Source: Waterburya agarophytonicola KI4 (GTDB taxonomy: Bacteria; Cyanobacteriota; Cyanobacteriia; Cyanobacteriales; Xenococcaceae). From it: 37,277 bases of DNA. The notes below the pieces were generated by a model that had not been told where the DNA came from, ran no database searches, and saw only the letters and a list, made by a program, of their open reading frames with translations. Below are positions 7,813 to 16,563 of the stretch, piece by piece (within the stretch, counting starts at the first letter, position 1; every line of letters begins with the position of its first letter). The position numbers and the translations under genes are program-made. Location of the stretch: the NCBI RefSeq assembly GCF_020640915.1, contig NZ_JADWDC010000006.1, positions 97,163-134,439 of the forward strand, written 5' to 3'.

Positions 7813-10215
7813 CTACTCCCACCCACACAAAACACCATAAATCCCCCAGATCGCCATCGCTCTTAAATAATGACTTGCCCTAAAAGTACCCACCGCAGTA
7901 ATCGCTTCAGGAGTCCTAAACTGCAAACCATTTTCATACACCTGATTAACCACAGTTTCCGTTACTCTAAACCCCTCTTTCTTCATTCCCATTTGAATCA
8001 TAAAAGCAGCTATACCAAAATTAATTCCCGTCCATACTTCCAAGGGATGAGTGTCATCGGGATTAACTGGACTACCATCGGGTAATACGCCGTTAGCGAT
8101 GCCATATTTACCATCATGGAATTTCAGGAAACAGGCATCATAGATTTTGTTTAAAGTAGCTTTAGTATATTTTTCTTCCACTACGTCGGGCAAACCCAAT
8201 AGACGAGCGTAAAATTGCCCGCACAGTTGATCCGCCATAACTGCATTCGAGCCACTTTCCGTATCCAGGCGATAGTATTCTCCATTCCAAAGAGTATCGT
8301 GATAAAGCGATCGCGATTGGTGCAGCCAGCTATTATAAGTATCAATCTGAGTTTCTATAACTTCTGGGAAATTTTCTGGTTGCAGATTAGGATTCATGGG
8401 AGGATTGGCAATTAAAATTTTACCAATTTGCACTGCTGCTTCGAGTGCTGCGATCCACAAGCCACCACAATAGGTACTTACTCCTTTTAATCTCCAGTCG
8501 TCAAAGGTTTGATCGGGTGCGCCAGAGTTTTCGGGGATGCCATCGTTGTCGCGGTCGAATTTCTTGAGATATGCCAAAGTAAGAGTAATACTGTCCCAAC
8601 ATTCCCAAAGAAAGTTATTATCCTCCCCTGGGGTAAGTAAATAGTCGCGATATATTTGCAAGACAAAATCGCTGGGTAAGTCTTTCCACTGATTGCAATC
8701 TTGATAGGAAGTATAGTTAGTTTCCTCCCAAGGATGTTCGTTAGGCGCGCCGAGATCGTGGGGAGTTGCACCACCTTCTTTGCGAATAGCACTAGAGCGA
8801 TCGTATCCTACTATGCGGGGAGTATCATCGTGATGGGGAATAGCACGAGCAAAAGCTTCCAAGACGGACTTGTCTAACTTTGACCACAAGATCATTAAAC
8901 CAAAAGAGCCGTATAAGCGCACGTCTAGACTTTCATACCAACGATAGTCCATACACTCCAATACCCCAAACTGTCCTACGGGGTCATCTTCTGTCGCAGC
9001 CGTCCATAAAGTCCCACCGTCGGTTAGCAGATATAGCTCATTAAATAACGCCATCTTAAACCAGTCGGGTAAGTCTTCCTTTTGCAATATAGGATTTTGC
9101 CAAGCCTCTATTTTTTCGCGCCACCAGTCACCGTGTTTGAGAGCAGTCCGCACCATTGACCAGCTATTGTTAGCATTACGCCCAAAAAAATCGGTATAGC
9201 GTCGATAATAGTTGATTCCTTGCTTAAATTCTGTAATAGGGAAATCCCAAGCTAGGGTAAAAGGAATTTCTTTAGTTTGTCCTGGTTTAATTGTAAATCG
9301 TACTGCGATCGCGCAAGCAATTTGTTCTCCAGGATCGGCAGGGGTTTCGTCTTGCTTGTCGGATAACGAACCATCTGCTGCAAAACTATCCCATACTTCC
9401 GCGCCATCACCATCGGGATTCCAGCGACTTTGATAAAATACTTCGACACTAGGATTGGCTACTGTCGCGATCGCAATTTGTCCGTCTCCTTCCTGCACTT
9501 GTTCGTGGGGTTGAATTCGGTTTAAGATACAACCCACTCGAAAATGGTCTTGTATCCATTCATTATAGTTACCCGTACTATCGCGCCACTTGGGTTGATA
9601 TTCATATTCTGGACTACCATCATCCCTTACCTTTATCGTCGGGGATTTTATGGCATTGGTAAACCAACCGACAATATTTTGCCAAGTCAGCATAATGCTT
9701 AGAGTAATTGGTTTATCCGTCGGGTTGCGGATCTTCCAGTTAAAATTGACTATCGGATAGCTTGCTTCCATATAGCTTTCCGACCAAATCGGCGAAAATT
9801 GCTCGCAGGTAATACTGGTTGCAAATACTCCCTGATATTCATACCAACTGCGGGGAAACAACGCGCTATACATTCCCTTTTCCTTCGGATACCAAGACCA
9901 ACGAGAGAGAGTATTATCTTCAGGTGCTTCTGTAGATAAGGCATAAGCCTGAGTGCCATCTTCTGTATGCTCGAAGACACTAAACTGACAAGGGGCAAGG
10001 GACTTAAAAATATGTTCCCCTCCATCTAAATGCCAAAGATTAAAATCTCCCTTAGTCGATCTGCCAATACATCCCGCACCCATACCCCCCAAAGGCATAC
10101 CGTGCCAAGCACCATCATCCAAATTACTCGCGTAGCGTACAGTATAGGGTTTGTCCCATCCTTTACCAATAGGACGTTTCCAAGCGCAATAAGGAATCTC
10201 TGGGTTAGGTGTCAT
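7813..10215 (-). CDS. GH116 beta-glucosidase (GBA2-like)
   Basis: The 800-residue protein starts at the ATG at 10215 (MTPNPEIPYCAWKRP); a GTG at 10272 would add 19 unlikely residues. The N-terminal beta-sandwich carries GMPLGGMGAGCIGR, typical of the GBA2/non-lysosomal glucosylceramidase N-domain. The (alpha/alpha)6 catalytic domain has VLECMDYRWYESLDVR, where Glu420 matches the family nucleophile; PHDLGAP; and PDQTFDDWRLKG followed by YCGGLWIAAL, where Asp572 matches the acid/base. Alignment to the catalytic residues is from memory of the family. GH116 enzymes hydrolyse beta-glucosides or beta-xylosides, including glucosylceramide in animals. No signal peptide is seen, so it is probably cytoplasmic. 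The natural substrate is unknown; its place between an exoprotein gene and a polysaccharide operon may reflect glycan or glycolipid turnover. Confidence 0.92.
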   Translation of the reverse strand: MTPNPEIPYCAWKRPIGKGWDKPYTVRYASNLDDGAWHGMPLGGMGAGCIGRSTKGDFNLWHLDGGEHIFKSLAPCQFSVFEHTEDGTQAYALSTEAPEDNTLSRWSWYPKEKGMYSALFPRSWYEYQGVFATSITCEQFSPIWSESYMEASYPIVNFNWKIRNPTDKPITLSIMLTWQNIVGWFTNAIKSPTIKVRDDGSPEYEYQPKWRDSTGNYNEWIQDHFRVGCILNRIQPHEQVQEGDGQIAIATVANPSVEVFYQSRWNPDGDGAEVWDSFAADGSLSDKQDETPADPGEQIACAIAVRFTIKPGQTKEIPFTLAWDFPITEFKQGINYYRRYTDFFGRNANNSWSMVRTALKHGDWWREKIEAWQNPILQKEDLPDWFKMALFNELYLLTDGGTLWTAATEDDPVGQFGVLECMDYRWYESLDVRLYGSFGLMILWSKLDKSVLEAFARAIPHHDDTPRIVGYDRSSAIRKEGGATPHDLGAPNEHPWEETNYTSYQDCNQWKDLPSDFVLQIYRDYLLTPGEDNNFLWECWDSITLTLAYLKKFDRDNDGIPENSGAPDQTFDDWRLKGVSTYCGGLWIAALEAAVQIGKILIANPPMNPNLQPENFPEVIETQIDTYNSWLHQSRSLYHDTLWNGEYYRLDTESGSNAVMADQLCGQFYARLLGLPDVVEEKYTKATLNKIYDACFLKFHDGKYGIANGVLPDGSPVNPDDTHPLEVWTGINFGIAAFMIQMGMKKEGFRVTETVVNQVYENGLQFRTPEAITAVGTFRASHYLRAMAIWGIYGVLCGWE

Positions 10216-10386
10216 TTGCTTTAATTGAGCGATCGAGCAGCATTCAGGATAACAGCTAAATTGGCGATGCACCAGAATATCCTCAAGAGTTTTAATTTTT
10301 ATACTTGTTTGGTAACTCTGTTTATACTCGACTATTGTGATTTGGATTGGCGATCGCTCGGATAAATGTTAGTCACTTTTCCATCA

Positions 10387-12540
10387 TCAAGTTGGTAATA
10401 TTGCAATTATGCCCAAGTTATTTAATTGAAATTTTTCTATTTGTTCTGAAGTTTTTCTCACTAAAGATTTTGAAGTTTTACCGACTTCTAGAATTGTCAT
10501 AATTCCATCTGTATGAGTCGCCAAAAAACTCGTATCCATACAGTTTAATAAAGCTGGTGCATCGTAAATTACTAAATCGAATGCTGACTCAAGTTCTTGA
10601 TTCAGATTTTTCATTTGATTGGAGGCTAACATCCTAGTAGAGTTTGGTAATATTTGTCCAGAAGTTATCATAAAAAGATTTTCTTTTCGAGCAGACTTTT
10701 GGACAACATCATGAAAATCTAGATCTGCTTGTTCTACAAGTAAATCGCAAAGTCCCTTTTCATTATCTAAATACAATCTCGAATGGAGAGTCGGCAAACG
10801 CAGATTAGCATCGACTAACAAAACTTTATATCCCATTGCTGCTACTGTTTCAGCTAAATGTAGAGCAATGGAATTTATTTTATTTTCTTCGCTAATTGAG
10901 GAAACTACTACCGATCGCAAAGTTGCTTCACTAAAGCGGAACTTAATATTTCCATACAGAGCATCAAAAGCATCCAAGAATTCGGGATTATTTTGTTCTA
11001 GATCGTCATTTGGAGGAATAGTTCCTAGCAGGGGTATCTGTAGCTGTTGTTCAATGTCTTTGGCAGCATAAAAAACATTGCGCGACTTTTCAAAAACGAC
11101 AACTGTGCCAATACCAATTATTAAGCTGCCGAACAAAGATAGCATTAATTGTTTTTCAGAATTTTGAGGCAGAGGTGTCGGAAATCCAACTGAATCTTTT
11201 AACAGTTGAGGTGAAGAAATAATTTCCCAAGGAATTTGGCTTTGTGCTAGCTCAATGCGTAAAGCATCTCTTTGAGTAGTTAGCTGATCTAAGGTTTGGT
11301 TGGCAATAGCTAATTCTTTGGTAACTCCTGCATATTGACGAGAAACATTAGGTAACTGTTGTGCCTGCTGCTCAAATTGATTTTGATTGGTTTTGAGAGA
11401 ATTAAGCTGAATTTCTAAAAGCTCAATTTTGTTAGTGGTTTCAACTAGCTGTTGTGTCATTTCTGAGCTAAGAGAATTTTTTGATTTGAACAGAGCAGAA
11501 TTTACCGTTTCTGGCTGATATTTATTACCTAAAATTCTTCTCGATTCTTGAGTTAGCAAACTCATCAGGTTTTGCTGTTCATAATAAAGTGCCTGCACTT
11601 GAGGACTATTGTTTGTAAACTTTGCTGTTTGAATAGAAATTTGGCTATCTAATAATTTTGATTGTTCTAATAATTTTTGATAGTTAGCATCCTCTCCTAA
11701 AGCTAAGGCTAAAATTGCCTCCTCTGGATTCATGTTAAGCTGCTGTTCTAAATTTTGTTTGAGTGCTTTTAACTTTTTGAGTTCGCCTTTGGTTTCTAAC
11801 TGTTGAATGTTAATTTGCTCGACCTGTTTTAATAAGCTTTCGCCCTTTAGTTCTGGGTCGATGAACTGATTTTTTTCTCGCAAATTTTGTAGTTTTATTT
11901 GTAAACCCACTACTTTTCGATTGAGTTCTGGTAGTTGAGCTTCAATAAATTCAATTCCCTGACCAATTTGAGTTTTACGATCTTCTAGGGAATATCTTAA
12001 ATATTTTTCAGCCGTTTTTTCTAAAACTAAATCCACCAAATCTGGATCGGATTCCTGATAGCTGACTTCGATAATTTTAGTTTGATTAGACAGATCGAAT
12101 TCATCTAAATTAAGTCTGGAAATTTTTAAATTATCTCTCAATTGCTTTTGAGTAAACTCAGGATATTTGACTTGAACTTGCTCGACAATTGAAGCTAGCA
12201 TCCCAGGACTTTTTAAGATAGTAATAATCGTTGAATAGTCCATTTCTAAAGAGCCAGGGTAGCCGCCTTTACTAGAGCTAGTAAGAGTGCTTGGTTCAGA
12301 AAATTTTGCTTCTGATGTCACTGGTTCGACTAAAAGTTGAAAGTCACCTGTATAAATTGGTGTATAAGAGTTGGTCAGAGAAAATACGATCGCTGCCACG
12401 CTGGAAATACCAATAATCGGTAAAATATTTCTTTTAACAGTTTCCCATGTGCCTGTCAGATTTAATCCTTGTTGAGTTGGATTAACTTGTTGAATCGAAT
12501 TAGATGACTGTACTACTATTTCTCCAGGAAAGTCTTGCAT
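10387..12540 (-). CDS. Wzc-like polysaccharide co-polymerase with degenerate BY-kinase domain
   Basis: The 717 residues form a PCP-2a/Wzz-type protein. A cytoplasmic N-tail is followed by a first membrane segment at about 38-57, a periplasmic region with long coiled coils (about 185-435), a second membrane segment at about 465-484, and a C-terminal MinD/BY-kinase-like ATPase fold (about 520-717). Such proteins set chain length and, by tyrosine autophosphorylation, control Wzy-dependent export. Here the Walker A site, normally like PGEGKS, reads SEENKI (550-555). The A' motif reads VLLVDANLR, with Asn in place of the second Asp of DxD. The Walker B-like LVIYDAP is kept, and there is no C-terminal Tyr cluster. 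Kinase activity is therefore doubtful, while the structural role may remain. It is the last gene of a minus-strand set with the pentapeptide gene and the GT2. Confidence 0.88.
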   Translation of the reverse strand: MQDFPGEIVVQSSNSIQQVNPTQQGLNLTGTWETVKRNILPIIGISSVAAIVFSLTNSYTPIYTGDFQLLVEPVTSEAKFSEPSTLTSSSKGGYPGSLEMDYSTIITILKSPGMLASIVEQVQVKYPEFTQKQLRDNLKISRLNLDEFDLSNQTKIIEVSYQESDPDLVDLVLEKTAEKYLRYSLEDRKTQIGQGIEFIEAQLPELNRKVVGLQIKLQNLREKNQFIDPELKGESLLKQVEQINIQQLETKGELKKLKALKQNLEQQLNMNPEEAILALALGEDANYQKLLEQSKLLDSQISIQTAKFTNNSPQVQALYYEQQNLMSLLTQESRRILGNKYQPETVNSALFKSKNSLSSEMTQQLVETTNKIELLEIQLNSLKTNQNQFEQQAQQLPNVSRQYAGVTKELAIANQTLDQLTTQRDALRIELAQSQIPWEIISSPQLLKDSVGFPTPLPQNSEKQLMLSLFGSLIIGIGTVVVFEKSRNVFYAAKDIEQQLQIPLLGTIPPNDDLEQNNPEFLDAFDALYGNIKFRFSEATLRSVVVSSISEENKINSIALHLAETVAAMGYKVLLVDANLRLPTLHSRLYLDNEKGLCDLLVEQADLDFHDVVQKSARKENLFMITSGQILPNSTRMLASNQMKNLNQELESAFDLVIYDAPALLNCMDTSFLATHTDGIMTILEVGKTSKSLVRKTSEQIEKFQLNNLGIIAILPT

Positions 12541-12602
12541 TTTAAAATAATATTTTTTAAATTACGGTTGTATAAATTAAATATAAATATCAAGATCAAC
12601 AA

Positions 12603-13148
12603 TTATTCGCTGATAAAAATCATTCCCGATTTAACAGGATCGAAGTCTTCGGGAAAAAGAGTGTCTTTATCGTATTTTGCCCGATCAATACGAACTGCTT
12701 TTAGAGTTGCTCCTGTTAAATTAGCTCCTCTTAGATTGGCATTCTTTAAATTGGCTCGCCAAAAGTTAGCTTGCACTAAATTAGCATCCTTAAGATATAC
12801 TTTTTGTAGATTAGCTAAAGAAAAATTAGCTCGCCATAAATAAGCATTTTTCAAGTTGGCATTTTCTAAGTTTGCTTCTTCTAAATTAGCTTGTCCTAAA
12901 TCTACAAACCATAGTTCTGCTCCTGTTAAATTGGCTCTTTTGAGGTTGGTATTACCTAGATTGGCTTTATATAAGTAGGCTGAGGTTAAGTCTGCTCCTG
13001 TTAAATTAGCTCCTCTTAAATTGGCTTCTTCTAAGTCTTCTTCCACCAGAATTATTCCTCTGAGGTCGTTGGCACGTAAGAATAATTCGCGAAATTTGTT
13101 ATCACCTACTTTGTGTTTTTTGAATAGCTGTTGAGTGTGCTTTTTCAT
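12603..13148 (-). CDS. Pentapeptide-repeat protein
   Basis: The protein has 181 residues. After a charged N-terminus, residues ~28-160 consist of A(D/N)LxX pentapeptide repeats (for example ANLRG, ANLTG, ADLTS, ANLEE, ANFWR), which fold as a right-handed quadrilateral beta-helix. The C-terminus ends with LFPEDFDPVKSGMIFISE, a tail often seen in cyanobacterial members. No signal peptide or membrane segment is seen, so it is probably cytoplasmic. It lies between the GT2 gene (43 bp gap) and the Wzc-like gene (62 bp gap) on the same strand and is probably in their operon. The biochemical role of most cyanobacterial pentapeptide proteins is unknown; a scaffold or regulator of the polysaccharide machinery is only inference. 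Confidence 0.92.
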   Translation of the reverse strand: MKKHTQQLFKKHKVGDNKFRELFLRANDLRGIILVEEDLEEANLRGANLTGADLTSAYLYKANLGNTNLKRANLTGAELWFVDLGQANLEEANLENANLKNAYLWRANFSLANLQKVYLKDANLVQANFWRANLKNANLRGANLTGATLKAVRIDRAKYDKDTLFPEDFDPVKSGMIFISE

Positions 13149-13191
13149 TTATAATCCAATAGTTAACTTATAGTTAAACTCAAAAAACAAC

Positions 13192-14466
13192 TTATTCTTT
13201 GTAGGATAATTCTGCAATTTGTGTTCTTGGTTGAACACTTGATTGAGTACTAACAATATCTCGTTCTGTTCTGATCCATTTTTGTTGAGGCTTGATTAAA
13301 AACTGAAAATAAATTGGCAATTTCCACATAATATATAAAGGTACATTTACCAATGATTTGAAAGGAATAATCTTACGTCCAAATTTCCCCCAAGCTAGGA
13401 AAATAGCCAAGAACAAAAGTAATCCTTCAATAGTTATCCAGCAAATTGCTGAGTTGAGCTTTCCTTCTGCAACTACGACGGTTAATCCGATCGTTGCAAC
13501 TATAGACCAAAGAATAACTAAAAAAGATAAGGGTGGAACACACAAGTCAAAAGCAATAGCAAGTAAATCCATCCGTTTTTGTCTCCATGATTCTTTGATT
13601 AAACGAGGAACTTGAGTCTGCAAAGTAGAGAGATGACCATGTTCCCATCTGGTTCGTTGAGTAGTCGCTGCCCGATCTTTTAATGGCAAAACTCCTGTAA
13701 CTTTGGCATCCGAACAAAATAGAGGTGGATTCCCTGCAATGGCAAGGTCTATACCAAGCTGCATATCTTCAACCAGATTACCGCTAGCCAAAGGAACTTG
13801 ATTAATCACTGACCAAGGATATGCCGTTCCCATCGTCACGAGACAGGGAAGATTTAGTTTAGCTAAACCTTGGGGGCGGACTAAGTTTTTCACGACAAAG
13901 GCTAGTTCGGAAATGGCACTTTTGAGATCGGAGTTGTTAGCTCTATAAAGTAGGTTTATGGGCTGTACGGGCCTACCTGAAGCCATTGCTTTATATGCTA
14001 GAGATTCAATATAGTTGGGCTGTATGTGGCAGTCAGCATCTAATATAATGACTACATCACTAGGATTTTGCTGCATACTCCATAAGCCATAATCTAAAGC
14101 ATACCCTTTACCCTGGTGCAGTGAATTTCTTCTTTCGAGTAAGGTCACATCAAAGTTTTTGACGATGGATGCAGTGCGATCGCTACAGTTATCTGCAATT
14201 ACAATTAAGCGATCGCGATCGCTTAATTGAGGCAATATATTGGCAATAGTGTTGCCAATCACAACTTCTTCATCATGGGCTGCAATTAATACGGCAACGG
14301 TTGGTCGACTAGAACTTGTAATTGCTTGATTTTTATTAATCTTTTTCTTGGGTAATAGTGCCGCGATACACTCAACAAATAAAACAGCAATTGGCAGAAA
14401 CAGAATTAATGTGAAGCAAAGTATAACACTATCAATTGATAGCATCTCTTCGAGATTAATGTTCAT
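13192..14466 (-). CDS. Membrane GT2 glycosyltransferase
   Basis: The start is taken as the ATG at 14466 (MNINLEEMLS), giving 424 residues. A TTG at 14544 would add 26 residues and looks less likely. A membrane segment at about 12-34 precedes a GT-A domain with VAVLIAAHDEE, the DxD motif ILDADCH (Asp143, Asp145), EDMQLG (233-238) and QRTRW (270-274). More membrane helices follow at about 305-332 and 338-360. The D-DxD-ED-QxxRW pattern is that of the cellulose synthase/NodC-like branch of GT2, which can be processive. Here it may instead be a single-step transferase, because the membrane part is small. It heads the minus-strand set of three genes and faces the divergent plus-strand polysaccharide genes across a 799-bp spacer. 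Confidence 0.88.
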   Translation of the reverse strand: MNINLEEMLSIDSVILCFTLILFLPIAVLFVECIAALLPKKKINKNQAITSSSRPTVAVLIAAHDEEVVIGNTIANILPQLSDRDRLIVIADNCSDRTASIVKNFDVTLLERRNSLHQGKGYALDYGLWSMQQNPSDVVIILDADCHIQPNYIESLAYKAMASGRPVQPINLLYRANNSDLKSAISELAFVVKNLVRPQGLAKLNLPCLVTMGTAYPWSVINQVPLASGNLVEDMQLGIDLAIAGNPPLFCSDAKVTGVLPLKDRAATTQRTRWEHGHLSTLQTQVPRLIKESWRQKRMDLLAIAFDLCVPPLSFLVILWSIVATIGLTVVVAEGKLNSAICWITIEGLLLFLAIFLAWGKFGRKIIPFKSLVNVPLYIMWKLPIYFQFLIKPQQKWIRTERDIVSTQSSVQPRTQIAELSYKE

Positions 14467-15265
14467 GAGTATGTAGAGGTAAGTGCTAATTTTGGAAAGT
14501 GATTTTCTACTGTCAAAATGAATTATTTTTTTATTTAGAACCAATTCAATAGCTCAGTTCATAATTTTTGGTAAGACAAAAGAAAATAGATTACCTCTAA
14601 GCTCAATTAGGTACAGAGTTGAATGCTTGGAGATAACAATAATAGATAAAGTAAGAACAATTGAGTCGTTGATAATTGACGGCGCGGTATTAAGATAGAA
14701 AAATTGCGCATTATTATTTGTTAGAGCAAATCTATGCTTTTGGCATTTTATTTAGTTTTTTTTGAAAAATGGTATTTTGGGTCATAAGTTATATATTATC
14801 TAAATAATTCAAAAAGTATACGTAAAAATGACTAGTAAGTCAAAACTTTTAAATCGCTTTGAATATTCTTCATACTTTAGATATAATTCTCGTTTTTCAA
14901 AGTAAGTTAATCCCTTGTTAAAGCTAGGTATTTTAATTGAAGTATTTTTGATGCTAATCATTCTAAAAAAGCAGTACTACAAAAAAATAAATAAAGATTC
15001 AATAAAGATCTAACCGATTATATTAACCACAAAGATTTTTTAAAACTCTCAAATATTGGCTAGCAATACATTTTTCAGTCGCTGCTAGATGACAAGTGGA
15101 AAACATAAAAACTTTATATAGCAATAATCACAAAAATATGTCAGTTATTATTTGCGTATAAATCACCATTTTAAGAGCATAAATATTACTTGGTTTTTTA
15201 CGCAGTATTCAAATTTGTCAGAGATATATCCTTAATATCTTCCATTATTTCTTCCTGGTTGTGAT
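14467..15265 (+). other. Long AT-rich divergent intergenic region
   Basis: This 799-bp stretch separates the minus-strand GT2 operon from the plus-strand polysaccharide operon. It is much more AT-rich than the flanking genes and lacks the GCGATCGC motif that is common elsewhere. I see no credible gene, tRNA or strong hairpin. By position it should hold the promoters and regulatory sites of both operons, but no individual site can be assigned. Confidence 0.6.
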
Positions 15266-16552
15266 ATGAAAATAGCCTATTTAATCAATCAATATCCCGC
15301 AGTTAGCCACAGTTTTATTCGCCGAGAAATCCAAGCATTGTCAGACGAAGGTTTAGAAATCTGGCGTTTTTCGATTCGTCCTGCTGCCAAACTAGTTGAT
15401 CGCGCTGACCAATTAGAACTAGAGAAGACAAAGTTTATTCTGGGGGTAGGTATATTCGGCTTACTATGGGCTTTATTCCGCACTGCGATCGCTAGACCAA
15501 GACGTTTTTTGATGGCACTTAGGCTAACAATTAAAATTGGCTGGCATAAAGATAAAGGAATTTTGGTTTATCTAGCTTATCTAGCCGAAGCTTGCGTACT
15601 TCTTGATTGGGTAATCAGTGCAGACATCGAACATATTCACGCTCATTTTGCCTTTAACCCTACTGCTGTAGCGATGCTATGTAATGTTTTGGGTGATATT
15701 CCCTATAGCTTTACGGTTCATGGTCCAGAAAGCATAGACCGTGCCGTCGTCCTGTCTCTAGAAGAGAAAATTAAACGAGCAAGTTTTGTCGCAGCCATTA
15801 GTTTCTATTGCCAGAGTCAGCTTTATCGCTGGTGCGATCGCGCTTACTGGTCAAAAATACACATCGTTCACTGTGGTTTGGACAAGCCTTTCTTTGAGCA
15901 GCCAATCACTCCCGTACCAGAAACGAATCAGCTAGTCTGCGTGGGTAGACTAAACGAACAAAAGGGGCATTTAATCTTACTCGAAACTGCTCGTAAATTA
16001 GCCTTATTAGGAATAGATTTCCAACTAGTTTTAGTGGGAGATGGGGAACTGCGATCGCAAGTAGAAAGTCTAATTATCCAGTTTGATCTACAGGATCGCA
16101 TTACGATTACGGGTTGGGCGGACAGCGAACAGGTACGGCAACACATAATTAACTCGCGAGGGATGGTGTTACCTAGTTTTGCCGAAGGTTTACCCGTAGT
16201 AATTATGGAAGCATTGGCTTTAGGTCGTCCCGTGATTAGTACCTATATCGCAGGAATACCCGAATTAGTTGAATCAGATTGTGGCTGGTTAGTTCCGTCA
16301 GGTTCGGTAGAAGCATTAGCCAAAACAATGAGCCAAGTTCTGCAATTGCCAACGGATAAATTGAGCCAAATGGGGCAAGTGGGAGCAAAAAAAGTTGCGC
16401 TTCAGCATAATGTGGCGATCGAAGCTCGTAAATTAGCCGACCTTTTCCGACAAACTCAAGGGAAACAACTAATTACGGAAATAGTTATTCAGGAAACACC
16501 CATAAGCGTCAAGACAAACTGTCGTTTGCCCCTACGGGAATCTAACAATTAA
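15266..16552 (+). CDS. GT4 glycosyltransferase
   Basis: This 428-residue GT-B protein opens with KIAYLINQYPAVSHSFIRRE, a start typical of exopolysaccharide GT4 enzymes. A HIHAHFAF/FTVHGPE segment (124-154) forms part of the acceptor-domain cleft. The donor domain has VCVGRLNEQKGH (224-235), LVLVGDGELR and the EX7E motif from Glu307 to Glu315. It transfers a sugar from a nucleotide donor to a growing lipid-linked repeat unit on the cytoplasmic side; donor and linkage cannot be predicted. It is the first gene of the eleven-gene plus-strand run, and the flippase gene follows after 11 bp. Confidence 0.92.
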   Translation: MKIAYLINQYPAVSHSFIRREIQALSDEGLEIWRFSIRPAAKLVDRADQLELEKTKFILGVGIFGLLWALFRTAIARPRRFLMALRLTIKIGWHKDKGILVYLAYLAEACVLLDWVISADIEHIHAHFAFNPTAVAMLCNVLGDIPYSFTVHGPESIDRAVVLSLEEKIKRASFVAAISFYCQSQLYRWCDRAYWSKIHIVHCGLDKPFFEQPITPVPETNQLVCVGRLNEQKGHLILLETARKLALLGIDFQLVLVGDGELRSQVESLIIQFDLQDRITITGWADSEQVRQHIINSRGMVLPSFAEGLPVVIMEALALGRPVISTYIAGIPELVESDCGWLVPSGSVEALAKTMSQVLQLPTDKLSQMGQVGAKKVALQHNVAIEARKLADLFRQTQGKQLITEIVIQETPISVKTNCRLPLRESNN

Positions 16553-16563
16553 TAAAACTATTT

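Noticed and set aside
14828-14905. A 25-codon open frame in the divergent spacer
   Set aside because: No ribosome binding site, no recognisable motif, and frames this short are expected by chance in AT-rich DNA.
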